Of a stretch of 64,000 nucleotides of DNA, positions 26,389 to 37,303 are shown one piece after another (within the stretch, counting starts at the first letter, position 1; every line of letters starts with the position of its first letter). The stretch is from Endothia cerciana (lineage: Eukaryota; Ascomycota; Sordariomycetes; Diaporthales; Cryphonectriaceae). The notes under the pieces are model-generated. The model was given only the letters and a program-made list of their open reading frames with translations. It was not told where the DNA came from and made no database searches. The stretch covers positions 1,612,001 through 1,676,000 of the forward strand of contig JALRMH010000002.1 of the NCBI GenBank assembly GCA_026119935.1, read 5' to 3'. Made by a program: the position numbers and the translations under genes.

Positions 26389-26947
26389 TCAGGGCTGGTC
26401 ACCATGGCCCTCAATCTCCAGCTTTTGCTTCCTGAGATGCTCCAGGTGCGCGCTCGACAGGGCGGCTGTTTCTTGCGCCAGCTTCATCGCATCGTCTAAC
26501 TGCTTGACGAGCCGATCGCCTGGGTGGCAACCAGCGTGGAGGCTGCGATCAATATGTTTCCCGAATGGGGGCGGAATTCCTAGCGTCTGTATGCGCAGGG
26601 CCATAGCAGTCAGCCTTGTCTTCAGAGCTGCTGCGCCCTCGAAGATGTCCTCCCATCCAGGGACCGGGAAGAGATCCTCAGCCGCGAGCTCTCGTATCAG
26701 GCTGCCCAGGACAGCCGCGTTGCAGTCTGCCCGGGCCTTATTTCTTGAAGTCTCCACGCGTATCCCGGAGATCTGGCTGCAACGGCAGTAGGGGGAGTTG
26801 CCGGATTTTGATACACCTGCTTGAACAGCATCTTCGATGATTTTGAGCTGGCTTGAGACGAGTTCCAGGCGACATTGATGCAAGTAATCTGAGACGTGTT
26901 GTTAACCTGTGGCTTGCAGGAGACGTTGCTGAGCAGCAGGCGGGCGA

Positions 26948-26991
<44 letters not shown>

Positions 26992-27744
26992 AAAGGGAGA
27001 TGCAGCACGGCCTACCCTCGAGATCCATGGCCTTGAGAAATCTGAAATCGTCCAGAAAGGTTCCAGATGGGTCGCAAAGACGGCCCTCGCCGTCGACCTC
27101 GGCCTCGAGAATCATGCCATGGACTGCCATCTCGAAGACGTCCCGGTTCCCAAATACCCAACCGATCCAGCAGAGCTTGAGCAGGTGCTCATATTCGCAC
27201 GTTCGGGTCCTGAGCTCCCTCACGGCAGGCTCACACCAGATCCCGGCCCACAGGCCCAGACACCTGCCGACATCGTACATGTCCACGGCCACGGCCACGT
27301 CGAAGAGCTCCCCGCCGTTGAGGGTGCGGGGGACCTTGCGGTTGTTGAGGTGGATCATGTGCAGGAGTATCTCCATGGCCCGAGGCTGGTCCTCGGGCAG
27401 CTCCACGACCCACGCGCCCTCGGCAGGCTTGGATTCCGCCCAGCCGCCCGTCAACTGGCACAAACGTTGGTATTGGCCTCTGTCATGTGAAGTGCAGTGG
27501 AGGATGGCGGAGGTTTGAGACTGACCATCCTCTCCCAGACATCGGAGGCACGGACGAGCGCGCGGGAGTCGACCTGAAACGCCCGTTTGTCCGGGCCGAC
27601 GACGAGGTACAGGTCGCCATCCTTATCGACAACAGTGGCTGGCGTCGGCGGGACTGGGCCGCCGTGAGGACCGTCCAGTTCCAGAACTGCCAAGTTGTCA
27701 GCGACGTCGCCCATCTTGGTGCCTAAGGTTGGACCGGCGTCCAT
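26389..27744 (-). CDS. BTB/POZ domain protein
   Basis: Three exons in reading order (27744-27526, 27454-27016, 26888-26389) join in frame to 385 residues. The N-terminal part is a fungal-type BTB fold: DGDLYLVVGPDKRAFQVDSR, then ASDVWERMLTGGWAES across the first splice, then WVVELPEDQPRAMEILLHMIH. The C-terminal third is helical and contains a segment ending in HLEHLRKQKLEIEG. Fungal BTB proteins of this type mediate protein-protein contacts and some act as Cullin-3 adaptors; no partner can be read here. Intron 1 uses a GTCAGT donor. Intron 2 (26889-27015) is lengthened by an AAAG microsatellite. The start could be the Met ten codons downstream (27714), since the first ten residues are not diagnostic. 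Confidence 0.8.
26946..26995. repeat. AAAG tetranucleotide microsatellite in an intron
   Basis: About 12 tandem AAAG units (CTTT on the coding strand), inside intron 2 of the BTB gene. Confidence 0.9.
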
Positions 27745-28347
27745 GATACAGGTGGTGGGCGGTTGTTGACAGAGGGTCTGTCGAAGTTTCGGGGGCGGTG
27801 CAAGCGCCACTCGGCTGACGAAACCACCGCACGAGGGCGGGCGGAGTGGGCCAAGGGTCGCACTCAAAGGTGGAACGATCTGAACCGACAGCGGGCTTTG
27901 GACTGCAAGCATAGAAGCGCACCCAATGGCGAGCACTTCTTCTTCCTCTCCTTCGAATTCTTCTTCTTCTTCGAATTCTTCTTCTTCCTCTTCTTCGAAT
28001 CAGACCTTCCTAAACTACTTTCTAGCCCCCGGGTGGTGTAGCAAGCCCCAGAGCTATGCAGCGTTCTTACATACGGTGTTTAGCGCCCGGGGTCGATATT
28101 GCATAATGGTGGCCTACGTTGACCACTCGTAGTCGACTTTCGTGGCAGCACAACATCACGGGCGGTGGCGGTGCACATATCAGAACCCTTCCGGCTGCAA
28201 GAGCAGCGGTCGAGAAAGGGAGAATGTCCCCCCGCTTTCGGGTCTCGAGCAGCCCTCACCTCCATCCTTCGCGTACTTGCAACCCAGCTCCCTCGGGTCG
28301 CGATAATCCAAACCCTCTCGATATCTATCACATACGCGAATACAACT
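27745..28347. other. Intergenic spacer between divergent genes
   Basis: 5' flanks of the BTB gene (minus) and of the broken ankyrin-type gene (plus). It holds a CTT-rich run with repeated TTCGAATTC blocks at about 27938-28005. No gene is seen. Confidence 0.5.
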
Positions 28348-31021
28348 ATGTCTGGAGCTGAGGCCGTTGTTGGTGTAACCTCGGGCGGTGCAGGTCTGTT
28401 CTCTTTCGGCCTGCAGCTCTTGGAGAGCGCTCAAAAGCCCAAGAGAATGGTCGATGCTGCGAAGGGCGCACCTGAGAACCATTTCGAGACTTGTCTCCGA
28501 ACTCGAGACAATCTGTCTGATGTTGCGTTTACTCGACCGCGGTCGCCGAGGGCCGGGTCAGAACCCGACCGAAGATATCCTGGCGCGCTGTATCGCACAG
28601 TGTCGGGACAGCACAACGGACTTGCAGCAGCTTGTCGACAGGATGGAGCGCCGTCTGGCCACCCGTGCGAGGTTTGGCGGCAGGGCGTACTTTCTCTTCA
28701 GAGGACCAGACGTCAGAGAGCTTCGCGAGAAGCTCGAGGGAGCCAAGACTTCATTGCATCTCGGCTGCATGGCCTACCAGGCCGAAGAACGGAGACGGTA
28801 CGACCAGGCCCTCGGTCCCACGCCTGCAGATCACAACAGCTTCTTGAGGGGCATCGAGGCGCAGATGGCCACGAACCATGGAGAGCTATCCGCACGCCTG
28901 GCGCTGCTTCCATCGCCCTCAACAGGCACAGCTGAACATGAAGCGAGCTCTCTAAGTGCGACACAATGTAAGGTTGCTTAGCACCGGCATCCTTGGCCTG
29001 TCCTCTACCTACTCAATGCACAAGATGTGGAAATGCTGATCTCCATCTGATTTCTGGATCAGCCCCTCAAAAGACGAGAAGAAACACAAGACCCCATTTC
29101 AGAGCGAGCCTGCGTCTACCCTTTTGTGTACCGTATTTGGGATATGGCAGTGGCGACTTCGGTGGGTAGCTGGACCTTTCAAATCCGCCAATACGATATT
29201 GTACCACGCGGCTCGCCTATCTTTCGGAGTTGTGCTTGCGGCGACCTTGCTGCTGTCAGGAGTCTTCTCCAGGATCGGAAAGCAAGCTTGCTTGATGTTA
29301 GCGATAGTCCCATGAGGCGGACCTTGCTCGAGGTAAGAGTACAGGACATTTCGCACACATACCTCTTCAGATATGGTTCTAATAGCCAAGGCTTATCAGT
29401 ATGCGGCCTCACTCGGGCAGTTCGAAGCTTGCGAACTCCTGATGGCTCAGACCACGTGGCCTGCCCACATACTTAACAATGCGCTAACTTGTATATATGT
29501 CGTAGCGACCTATTTAGGCAAGCCCTTACCCCTTAGAAGGAAATATATTGTCTCTTTATAGGGTCCCCAGGATTCGGGGCCGACCTCACTGAGAAGCCGT
29601 TCTATCCTGACTGGCTTTATTACTGCAGCAACACGGAATGTCTCAACGTTAACCGACGGAATTTACTGCCCGCCTCCATGCCCCTCTCCTTGGACGTCAG
29701 GCTCAATGTGGCTGTCCGGGTGTATCATGGGTATGAAATGGGACCTTCTGCTCTTCTTCAATGCCTTGGTATCAAGTCTTCCGACCCGCATCTAGCTTCT
29801 GCTAGGACGATGTATGGTGACTCGGTCCTGCACTGGGTCGCAAGCTGCCTCTGCTGCCTTGCATTCAAGGACTTTCCGGAACCTCAAACACTCGAAATGG
29901 CTCAACTTTGGTACAAGATTACTGTCCAAGGGAATGGACCCATCTACCCTTAGTCGGAACTATACAGGAGATACGCCCCTGTCGATACTGCTCAAGACAT
30001 TATTACATCGGCCGACGAACAAGACTAGAAGACATCCGCTCATTTTGACCCTAAAAGCTTTGCGAATCTGGACTGGTATGACACATAAGGCCGGGCTAGC
30101 TCTTTGCGAATACGGGGCCAAGGAAACTGAGCATTTGGAGTCTCGGAGGACATTACGGAGCTCTCCCTGGGGATCAGTGGTCGTGGACGAGCTTGTGTAC
30201 GGACCTACACCGAGCGATTGGAGTCTCAGGATCAGATATCTGTCCCCGATTCGAGTATATTCAACAATGCCCACCGCCTGGATCATTTCCAGGGCCTTAC
30301 TACGTCCCGACAAATACTATTTCGCTTTCCACCCTCTCCACCTGAGCGAGAGGGAAATCATGAAGGTCCTTGGGAGCTAAACAGGGCAATCGCCTTACTA
30401 TCTGGGCCCATGGATCTTCGGGAAATATCTGCGTCCACCAAGGAGCCATTCGCCGACCTCGTTGATGGTGCTCAGGACGACTCGGGGCCTATAGCGCTCC
30501 TGCAATACCGAGCTTCACGAATTAGAGTTGCTGCGTCGAGATCACACAGCCAGCCTCCGCATTTGAGCAGAAGAGAGAATGCGTACTATTCACGTCAATC
30601 GTCTACTAGACGGCGACACTGGCTGCCCGACTTATCATCTGTGTCCTTTCGAGTCGAGATGGGTGTTTGGCTGTGATTCAGACCGCCTGTATCTCTGCAT
30701 CGGGGGGCAAGGTCTGATGTCAGCTTTCGACGTCAGGAGGTGCATCACGTACAGAGGAAGTAAAGGTCATTCGGCCCAGGAGTCATACAATTGGGGGGAG
30801 GATAGCTCTCTGGCCCGCATTGCTCAATGCAAGACCAGACTTTGGAACTATCAGGGCCTTAAACGCAAGGAGGCTATAGCCATCAAGCACAGTTTCTTAA
30901 GTGACTGTCCACAGCAATGCAGGACAGTCCATCTGGAACAGCTTAAAGTGCCAGAACGACTCCGAGAATTTCACCCTGGGGATCCAGTTGGGGACTGGAT
31001 CCGTGGTAGTCAGACCGAGTG
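28348..31021 (+). pseudogene. Frameshifted ankyrin-type gene with fungal N-terminal domain
   Basis: The N-terminus begins SGAEAVVGVTSGGAGLFSFG, a pattern seen at the start of many fungal ankyrin and STAND/NLR-like proteins. The frame breaks at about 28474, where one extra base separates AKGAP from RTISRLVSELETICLMLR. It then continues for about 150 helical residues to a GTAAGG donor at about 28970. From 29063 a second coherent block reads RACVYPFVYRIWDMAVATSV and IFRSCACGDLAAVRSLL (ankyrin-like). A clean intron, 29332-29399, joins it to YAASLGQFEACELLM. Another single-base insertion near 29915 separates LEMAQLWYK from RLLSKGMDPSTLSRN. Frames then switch again through 30240-30620 before the last block ends at 31021. 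At least three indels make it a pseudogene. Related intact proteins are candidates for allorecognition or surface-sensing roles, but that is inference. Confidence 0.65.
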
Positions 31022-32358
31022 AAGAATGGTGAACCAAGGGTGAAAGTCGAGGCCATGGATGAGCCCCGCTAGGACATCGGCGCTGACGATAAAGAGCTGA
31101 ATGACAAGCCTCTCAATGATGGATTAAGGGCGTCATCACCTGTGAAGAAGGGGAAGCTGAACAGAAGCTTGTCGGTGCGTTGCGGAGGAGGGCCCAGGTG
31201 TTGTGATTGAATTATCCCACTTATATAGGCCACAGGACAGGTCAGCGAAATACAACACCCAGGCGTTGGGATCCAACACTCCCCTCCTCGGCTTAGTAGC
31301 TTATTGATTCCTGCTCCTATTTCTTTTCTCGATAAAAAACTTCCCAAGGGCACAAGTCCCTCGTCTATAGATGGGACTCTGCCTTTAGCTTACTTATTCT
31401 ACTCAACAGCATGCTGTAAACTCTTCTGACAATTTGGCAGCCACAAAGGTCTATAATGAGCAGCCACTCAGTGACAGTTTTGACGTCCTACTGCAGTCGA
31501 TATACAAAATTTTCAGATTTCTGAAGATTGGATGAATGTGTGAGTGAGTCAAGTCGTACTACCACAGCTATTCATCTGTCTCAGAGGCGGGAGTGACGGA
31601 CGCTTTTGATCGACCCCGGCGTACTTGGTGCAGTAGCGGCCACTCTCACCATATCGAGAGATAAATATGCGTACCTGCGACGTCGTGCTGTCCTGCTACA
31701 CGAGCACCGCATCTTCCTCACAGCAGACGGTCTGTTATCGCCGTGAGTACTTCACGAGCATGAGCCACAAGGGGAAGGCCTTTTGACCACGTGCCTTGGC
31801 GGAGCCGTAACGCAGGACTCGAGGTCGACGGATCTGGCGCGGGTCAATGCTGGCGAGCAACAGGCACTGCTGTCGGCTATTCTTTCTTTCCGCCGCACGT
31901 GCGGACTGGAACTCCAGATCCGGATAGTGGCAATTGCCAGGTCAGTCTCATGGGATTGACGGGTGACGAATGCGCTTCCTGGTCCCTGTTCCTACGGAGG
32001 TGCAGGTTGAGGGCGATGATGGATGTTGAGGAGGAGGTTGGACCCGAGAGGCTTCCGGGCCGAGCGGAGGGTGATTGCGAGGCTGTGAGCAGCTCGCTCA
32101 TTAAATTACCCAGTGCACAGAATCGGGTAACACACGTGCAGTAATTCGCCGCAGTCTTGTTCAATGGACTTTTGTTTTGTACCGATGCCGCCGTAACTAT
32201 CGTGACATGAAAGCCTACAAGCATCTAATCATCCGTACCACTTATCGCTGTATAGACACACCAACCAGTCCCCTTCATCCCCCACCAATATTGACAGCCC
32301 AGGTGTGCATTTGTGCCCCACCAGGCAGTTCCGTCCCGGCCAGGCGCACTGCAACGGG
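31022..32358. other. Intergenic, no gene seen
   Basis: 3' flank of the broken ankyrin gene and 3' flank of the disordered-protein gene. Open frames are short and unrecognised. Confidence 0.5.
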
Positions 32359-33951
32359 TCACCGCCGGCCCCGGAGGATCTTACCAAACACCTCGCTCCT
32401 CTGCCTCCTCAGCGCGGGCACGTCTAGGCCGCCCCTCCCGCCATCCCTCCCGTCTGTCCCCCCATGGGCCCCACCGGGCGGTGGCGGCGACGCCATGGCG
32501 GTGGTGGTGGTGCCCGCGCGCGCCCGCCTCAGCTGCACCCTGGAGACCTCTTGGCCCTTCTGCGACCGCGGTGCCGCACTCGCGCTGCGCGTGCGTTTGC
32601 CCGGCGCCAGGCTGCGGGCGATCCGGCGCGCGAAGCTCCTCTCCCCCTCGGTCTCCGAGTCCGAGTCGACCTCGAACACGGAGACGGGCACCGGCCTGGC
32701 CGGTGACGGGGGGGGCGCGGTGGTGTTGGTGCTGGTCGGGGTAGACGGGCACGTCCCCGCCGGTGTCTCGGCCGGGCGCTGGGGGAGCCGGGGCAGCTGC
32801 GTCTCGGTCATGCACCTCTGGAGCCGGACTTGCTGGGTTGGCGGTGGTGGTGGTATCCTGAGTACTTCCGGCTGGGAGTGCCGATCGTGAGAGCGGGCTG
32901 GTGAGCGCCGGGGGGCCGCGGGAGGCGTCGACAAGCCGTGTCGCGCAAAGCTGAGGGTCCTGGGGTGCGGTGCTGATGCCGTTGATGAGGTCGACGCCAC
33001 CGTGTCTGAACGGGTCCTGGACATCCTCACAGGGAACCGTTGGCTCTGGGGGCAAGACTGGGCCGAGCCCCTCCTCGTGGAGACGTCAACAGCCAGTGGC
33101 GATGAGCCCATGGCCGCCGGGGTGGTGGGGGCGGAGTGTATCCACGAGGACCGGAAGGGAAGGATGGCTATATCCGATAGTGGCTTGTGGGCTTTGCGCC
33201 TCGCAGGCCTGCCAGAGGGAGACGACAGAGGTACGGGGGACTTGTGGTGCCCCGGGGCCTCCAGTTGCGCCGTGGCCCTCGCTGCCAGGCTCGGTCTCCT
33301 CGGGATGAGCTCAACCACCGGCGTCGGCACCGGCCGTGGGAAGAGGGAGTAGCTGGCCTTGGGCGTCACCGGCCTCGAGGCAGCGTCACGCTCAACAGTG
33401 ACCCGGGGGCTTCCCCCCCTCGGCCTGCTGTTGACGGATGGCCCCCCGTTGTCTGACTGGGTGAAGTATTCACGCTTCTGCGTGCTGTCGTCCGGCGAGG
33501 GAATCAGGGCCGGGTAGCTCCCATTACTGTTGATGATCTTCTGTGAGATCCCATCTGCCTCCCGGCTGGCCTCCTCTGCGTTGGCCTCCCAGAAGGGATC
33601 CTCCCAGAATGAGTCCCAGACCTCGGCGCCGGATGAGTGGTATGACTCCCGGTCGTCCACATCGATGGATATTATGGAGTCCCGGTCATCCACCATGTCC
33701 GGCACCGAGGACTGTGAGCCTACCGAGGAGCGGCCGGCAGGTTCCGGCTCGATCTTGATGCTGGGATACGAGTAATTGGCGACGCCCGTGGCCGGGTAGT
33801 ACTTGTTGACGAGTTTGAGATCGGCCAGCCTATTGGTCCTCTCCATGGCGGTCGACCTCGGGGGCGCTGGAGCCTGACCCGGCCCAGCAACTATGTTGAT
33901 GCTCGGGGTTGAGGCGTGACCCAAGAGGCCTTTCGCATCCGGTTTTGGCAT
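32359..33951 (-). CDS. Intrinsically disordered conserved fungal protein, function unknown
   Basis: Single-exon frame of 530 residues from the chosen ATG at 33951 (MPKPDAKGLLGH). An in-frame start 31 codons upstream (34044) would add a hydrophobic stretch that looks like translated leader. Conserved-looking islands are MERTNRLADLKLVNKYYPAT followed by YPSIKIEPEPA; an acidic patch, SIDVDDRESYHSSGAEVWDS; and, at the end, FARRIARSLAPGKRTRSAS and PALRRQRSEVFGKILRGRR. Between them the sequence is Ser/Pro/Arg-rich, with many potential SP/TP phosphosites and polybasic clusters. There are no membrane segments or enzyme motifs. Conserved short islands in a disordered chain suggest a scaffold or kinase substrate. 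I do not know a named function. Confidence 0.72.
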   Translation of the reverse strand: MPKPDAKGLLGHASTPSINIVAGPGQAPAPPRSTAMERTNRLADLKLVNKYYPATGVANYSYPSIKIEPEPAGRSSVGSQSSVPDMVDDRDSIISIDVDDRESYHSSGAEVWDSFWEDPFWEANAEEASREADGISQKIINSNGSYPALIPSPDDSTQKREYFTQSDNGGPSVNSRPRGGSPRVTVERDAASRPVTPKASYSLFPRPVPTPVVELIPRRPSLAARATAQLEAPGHHKSPVPLSSPSGRPARRKAHKPLSDIAILPFRSSWIHSAPTTPAAMGSSPLAVDVSTRRGSAQSCPQSQRFPVRMSRTRSDTVASTSSTASAPHPRTLSFARHGLSTPPAAPRRSPARSHDRHSQPEVLRIPPPPPTQQVRLQRCMTETQLPRLPQRPAETPAGTCPSTPTSTNTTAPPPSPARPVPVSVFEVDSDSETEGERSFARRIARSLAPGKRTRSASAAPRSQKGQEVSRVQLRRARAGTTTTAMASPPPPGGAHGGTDGRDGGRGGLDVPALRRQRSEVFGKILRGRR

Positions 33952-36900
33952 CCGGTATATTGAATACTGGAATCCCGATGATGCGCAGGTCGGAAGATCT
34001 AGAGCCAGGCAGGGCGCAAGGGAAATGACGAACGTCCAAACCAATATGACGGTAGCTGGAAGTTAGGGAGGACGAGTGGTGGTGGATATATGTCAAGAGA
34101 GGGGGAGGGGGGGGGGGATCGCCACAGGCCTAGAGAGAGTCTTTTACGTCTGTAAAGTCGCGGCCCGTCCTCGGACAACAACACGAGGGAGGAATGAAGA
34201 GGGCAGGAATGTGGGAGTGACCTATAGGCCAGACATATGTTCCCCCCGCGGATAGGGAATGTACAAACCGTGTCCATGGTCCCACTCCGGTTTTCCTGAC
34301 TGCAAAAACACACGCACGGGAAAGGGAGTCATGCAGAGCTCTGGACAGATCTGTCGAGACCCAGGAAGGATCCAGCCCGGAAGGCTGCAAGGAAGATGCG
34401 GATCATGTACCAGAGTGGAAATACCGTCAGTCAGGCCGCATTAGGCAAACGACCTATCTCACCCTGAGGCAGTCGCACATGTGACAGGTGCAGCCATGGT
34501 CAGCCCGGTGACCAGGCCAAGATCCACCTGAGATGGTGGGCGGGACTTATCCGCGGGCGGGAGTGAAGCCCTCGCGGCTGTGTCTGCTCTGAGTTTCGAT
34601 CTACCAGATTTGTGGAAGGGCGGGAGGGGCTTGGGTAGCACGGACGCCCCGATCGGGTAACGGAGACGAGCAGATGTAAGTGACCAGATCTATAACAGCC
34701 GGCCGCCAGAGCCTCAGAGGGATGGGGCGCACACGACAGAGGAGTGAGGTGGAATCCAGGCCGGCGCGTTTGTCTCGGCGCCCTGCGGGGTTACGAGACA
34801 GGCTTTCTACAAGAAGTTTGACCTCGAATCTCGGTCGAGGGAGGAAATAGTCGACGGCGTGCATCCCTTGAAGTCCAGATAGGACAACTTCCAGACGGCT
34901 TGACATCCGAGCGCTGAGACATACATGTTGACGACGTCCCAAAGTGGATGGATCTTCAGGGCAGAGGAGCCTTGTGGATCTCCCCGCCGATAGATTTATG
35001 CAGAGCCATGATGGATGGCACTCAACAAACCTGGCAGCACAGCATCTAAGCGAGGGCCTGCTTCCGGGGTGAAGGGCCCTCTGTAAAACCTACAGCCGCC
35101 CAGCCATCGGCTCAGGCTATATATCATGAAACGTCCCATATTGATACCTCCCGTACCAGACTTCTAACGGCGGCACCAAAGAAAAAAATATATATATATT
35201 GCTTGTAACACGTGGGTTCCGAAACTTTGCACTACATGCAGACTCAGCTGCAGCCTAAGTCAAACGGCACGACGACTCGCATCCATCGTATTCGTCTGCA
35301 GCCATGGGGTGACACAGCAGCAGTCGAAAAATGTGGTCTGCGTATCTCTTTGGCAATAAGTACGGCGGCGCACACTGGCTGGATTAGATCAAACAGCCAG
35401 CCCAGACCTTAACGGCGCCGCCCACAAGACAATCCGTCACCCACGGTCTGGGAAAAGACAGATTGGCAGCGGAGGAAAATTTTCCAGTCCTCCTACGGCC
35501 TCACTGCTTTGTCTCTTGTGACCTCATGGATACATAGAAAGGATATCCAGGAGAATAGCCCACCTACCTCTCACGCAACGAACCGGGTTGTTATACCGTC
35601 GGATTGCGCCATAGGTGGACTGACGCACATTCTTTAGGGGAGCACGAGGGACGGAAGATGTTGAACCTGCCGGCCGGCCGACGCATCCTTCTAGATGTAA
35701 ATACTATGATCGATCACGCAAGAAGTGGGGCCTTGGGCACCGCCGCGAGGCTACAGCAGCAAGGACCGGTCATCGTCCGAGCACTATCTTGTTTACCTTC
35801 GCCCCCCCCCCCCCCTTCAGGTTGCAGACGCTGGTCAGCAGGGGACACGTCTAGATAATGTTTACGTCCTGCATCATTCCAGTTGTTCGGACCGACCGAC
35901 AAATTTGATCTTGGTGTGCCGAGCGAGTTGCGGGAACCGAAAAGCATTCCTTTCTTTCCTCCCCGCCTAAGGCAGAAAGAAAGAAAAGAAAAAAAGGAAA
36001 GAAAAAAGAAGAAGACAAAACAGAAGAAGAAAGGGGGAATTGAGGCATGAATCCCAATTCCTCAAGATGCAGCTTGCTGCACAAAGAGATTCTCCAGGGA
36101 CCGTGCCCCCCCCCCCCCGATCTCTGAAGGGACAATGCTGCTGCAGCTACTGCAAGACATATACCCCCTCCCCCAAAGGAGACAAGGAATCTCGCAGCAA
36201 AAATTATGCATGCCGCCCGAACCCCTGAACAATCAGGTCCGTCACAGCGATACACCCGTGGTTTGCCAACCGGGCTAGTCAAGCACACCAGGGCAGACCG
36301 GATCGAACACCTTGCCTCCCCGGGGGCGGCTCGGAGGCAGGGAGAGGTAGTACATAGGTTCCACCTGAATACAACATGCTCAAAGGCATCACCGTGGTGA
36401 AAATATGTAGACATAGATATAGATAGATAGAGAGAGAGGGAGGGAGGGAGGGAGGGATGGAGAGAGAGAGAGAGATGAACAATAGAAGAAGAACTCGACA
36501 CAACCGGCACAGGGTTTTGAGAGCAAGCACGGAAGGCATGTCAAGAAAGCAGAAGAGGGAGAAGAAAAAAGGGTTTCGGGGCGGGGGGGGGGGAGAAGAA
36601 GGTCACATTCATAATGCCACTGGCCGTTCCTACATAAAGAAGACGTGAAGGACATCCCAGGAACATGCCATCTTGTCCGTCTGTCTATCCTGTCCCGGCC
36701 CACATGGTAGATGTCGAGGCTCATGGCATGGGCACGGTACGTACGCTCGGTCAGGTGCAAGAATCTGGGTAAGTTTGAATAGCCAGGAGATAGCGCGGGT
36801 CATAGTGATGTATTAAGCTATCCCACCTGTTGACCGTCCCATCTTCTCCACGTATCGAACGCCCCACTTCATCGATCCACCCTCCATAAGATTGTGGCCT

Positions 36901-36987
36901 CTCAAATAGTTGATCCATTTTTGCTTTATTGCTTTTTTGTCCCCGAATCTAATGTGCCTTTCCCATGATAAAGAGGAAGAAGAGAAG

Positions 36988-37023
<36 letters not shown>

Positions 37024-37303
37024 TTCAAGTCTCGCTCATAGAAACTGTTGGCATGTCGTTGTCGTGTCGTGCATGCATTAAGATCGTAATAGTCGTCGCC
37101 GACCGTCTGTTGGAACGCGCAGATGTAGACCAGAAAGAGAAAAAAAAGTCCACCAAAAATTCCACCAAAAATTCCACCAAAAACAACCCGCAGCCGCTCA
37201 ACGCCCTGCAATGCAAAATGTGATCTCCTCCGTCAGGCAGCGACATTGAAAACGGGGGAGGCTGCCTCACTGAACCCCGTCGACCCAAATAAAAGTTGCC
37301 GGC
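33952..37303. other. Intergenic with microsatellites and poly-C tracts
   Basis: No supportable gene. It contains C runs at 35802-35815 and 36106-36118, a GATA/GA/GGGA purine tract at about 36414-36473 and an ATA repeat at 36989-37022. Three near-identical copies of a TTCCACCAAAAA unit lie at about 37148-37185. Confidence 0.5.
36989..37022. repeat. ATA trinucleotide microsatellite
   Basis: About 11 tandem ATA units in the 3' flank of the DUF3433 gene. Confidence 0.9.
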
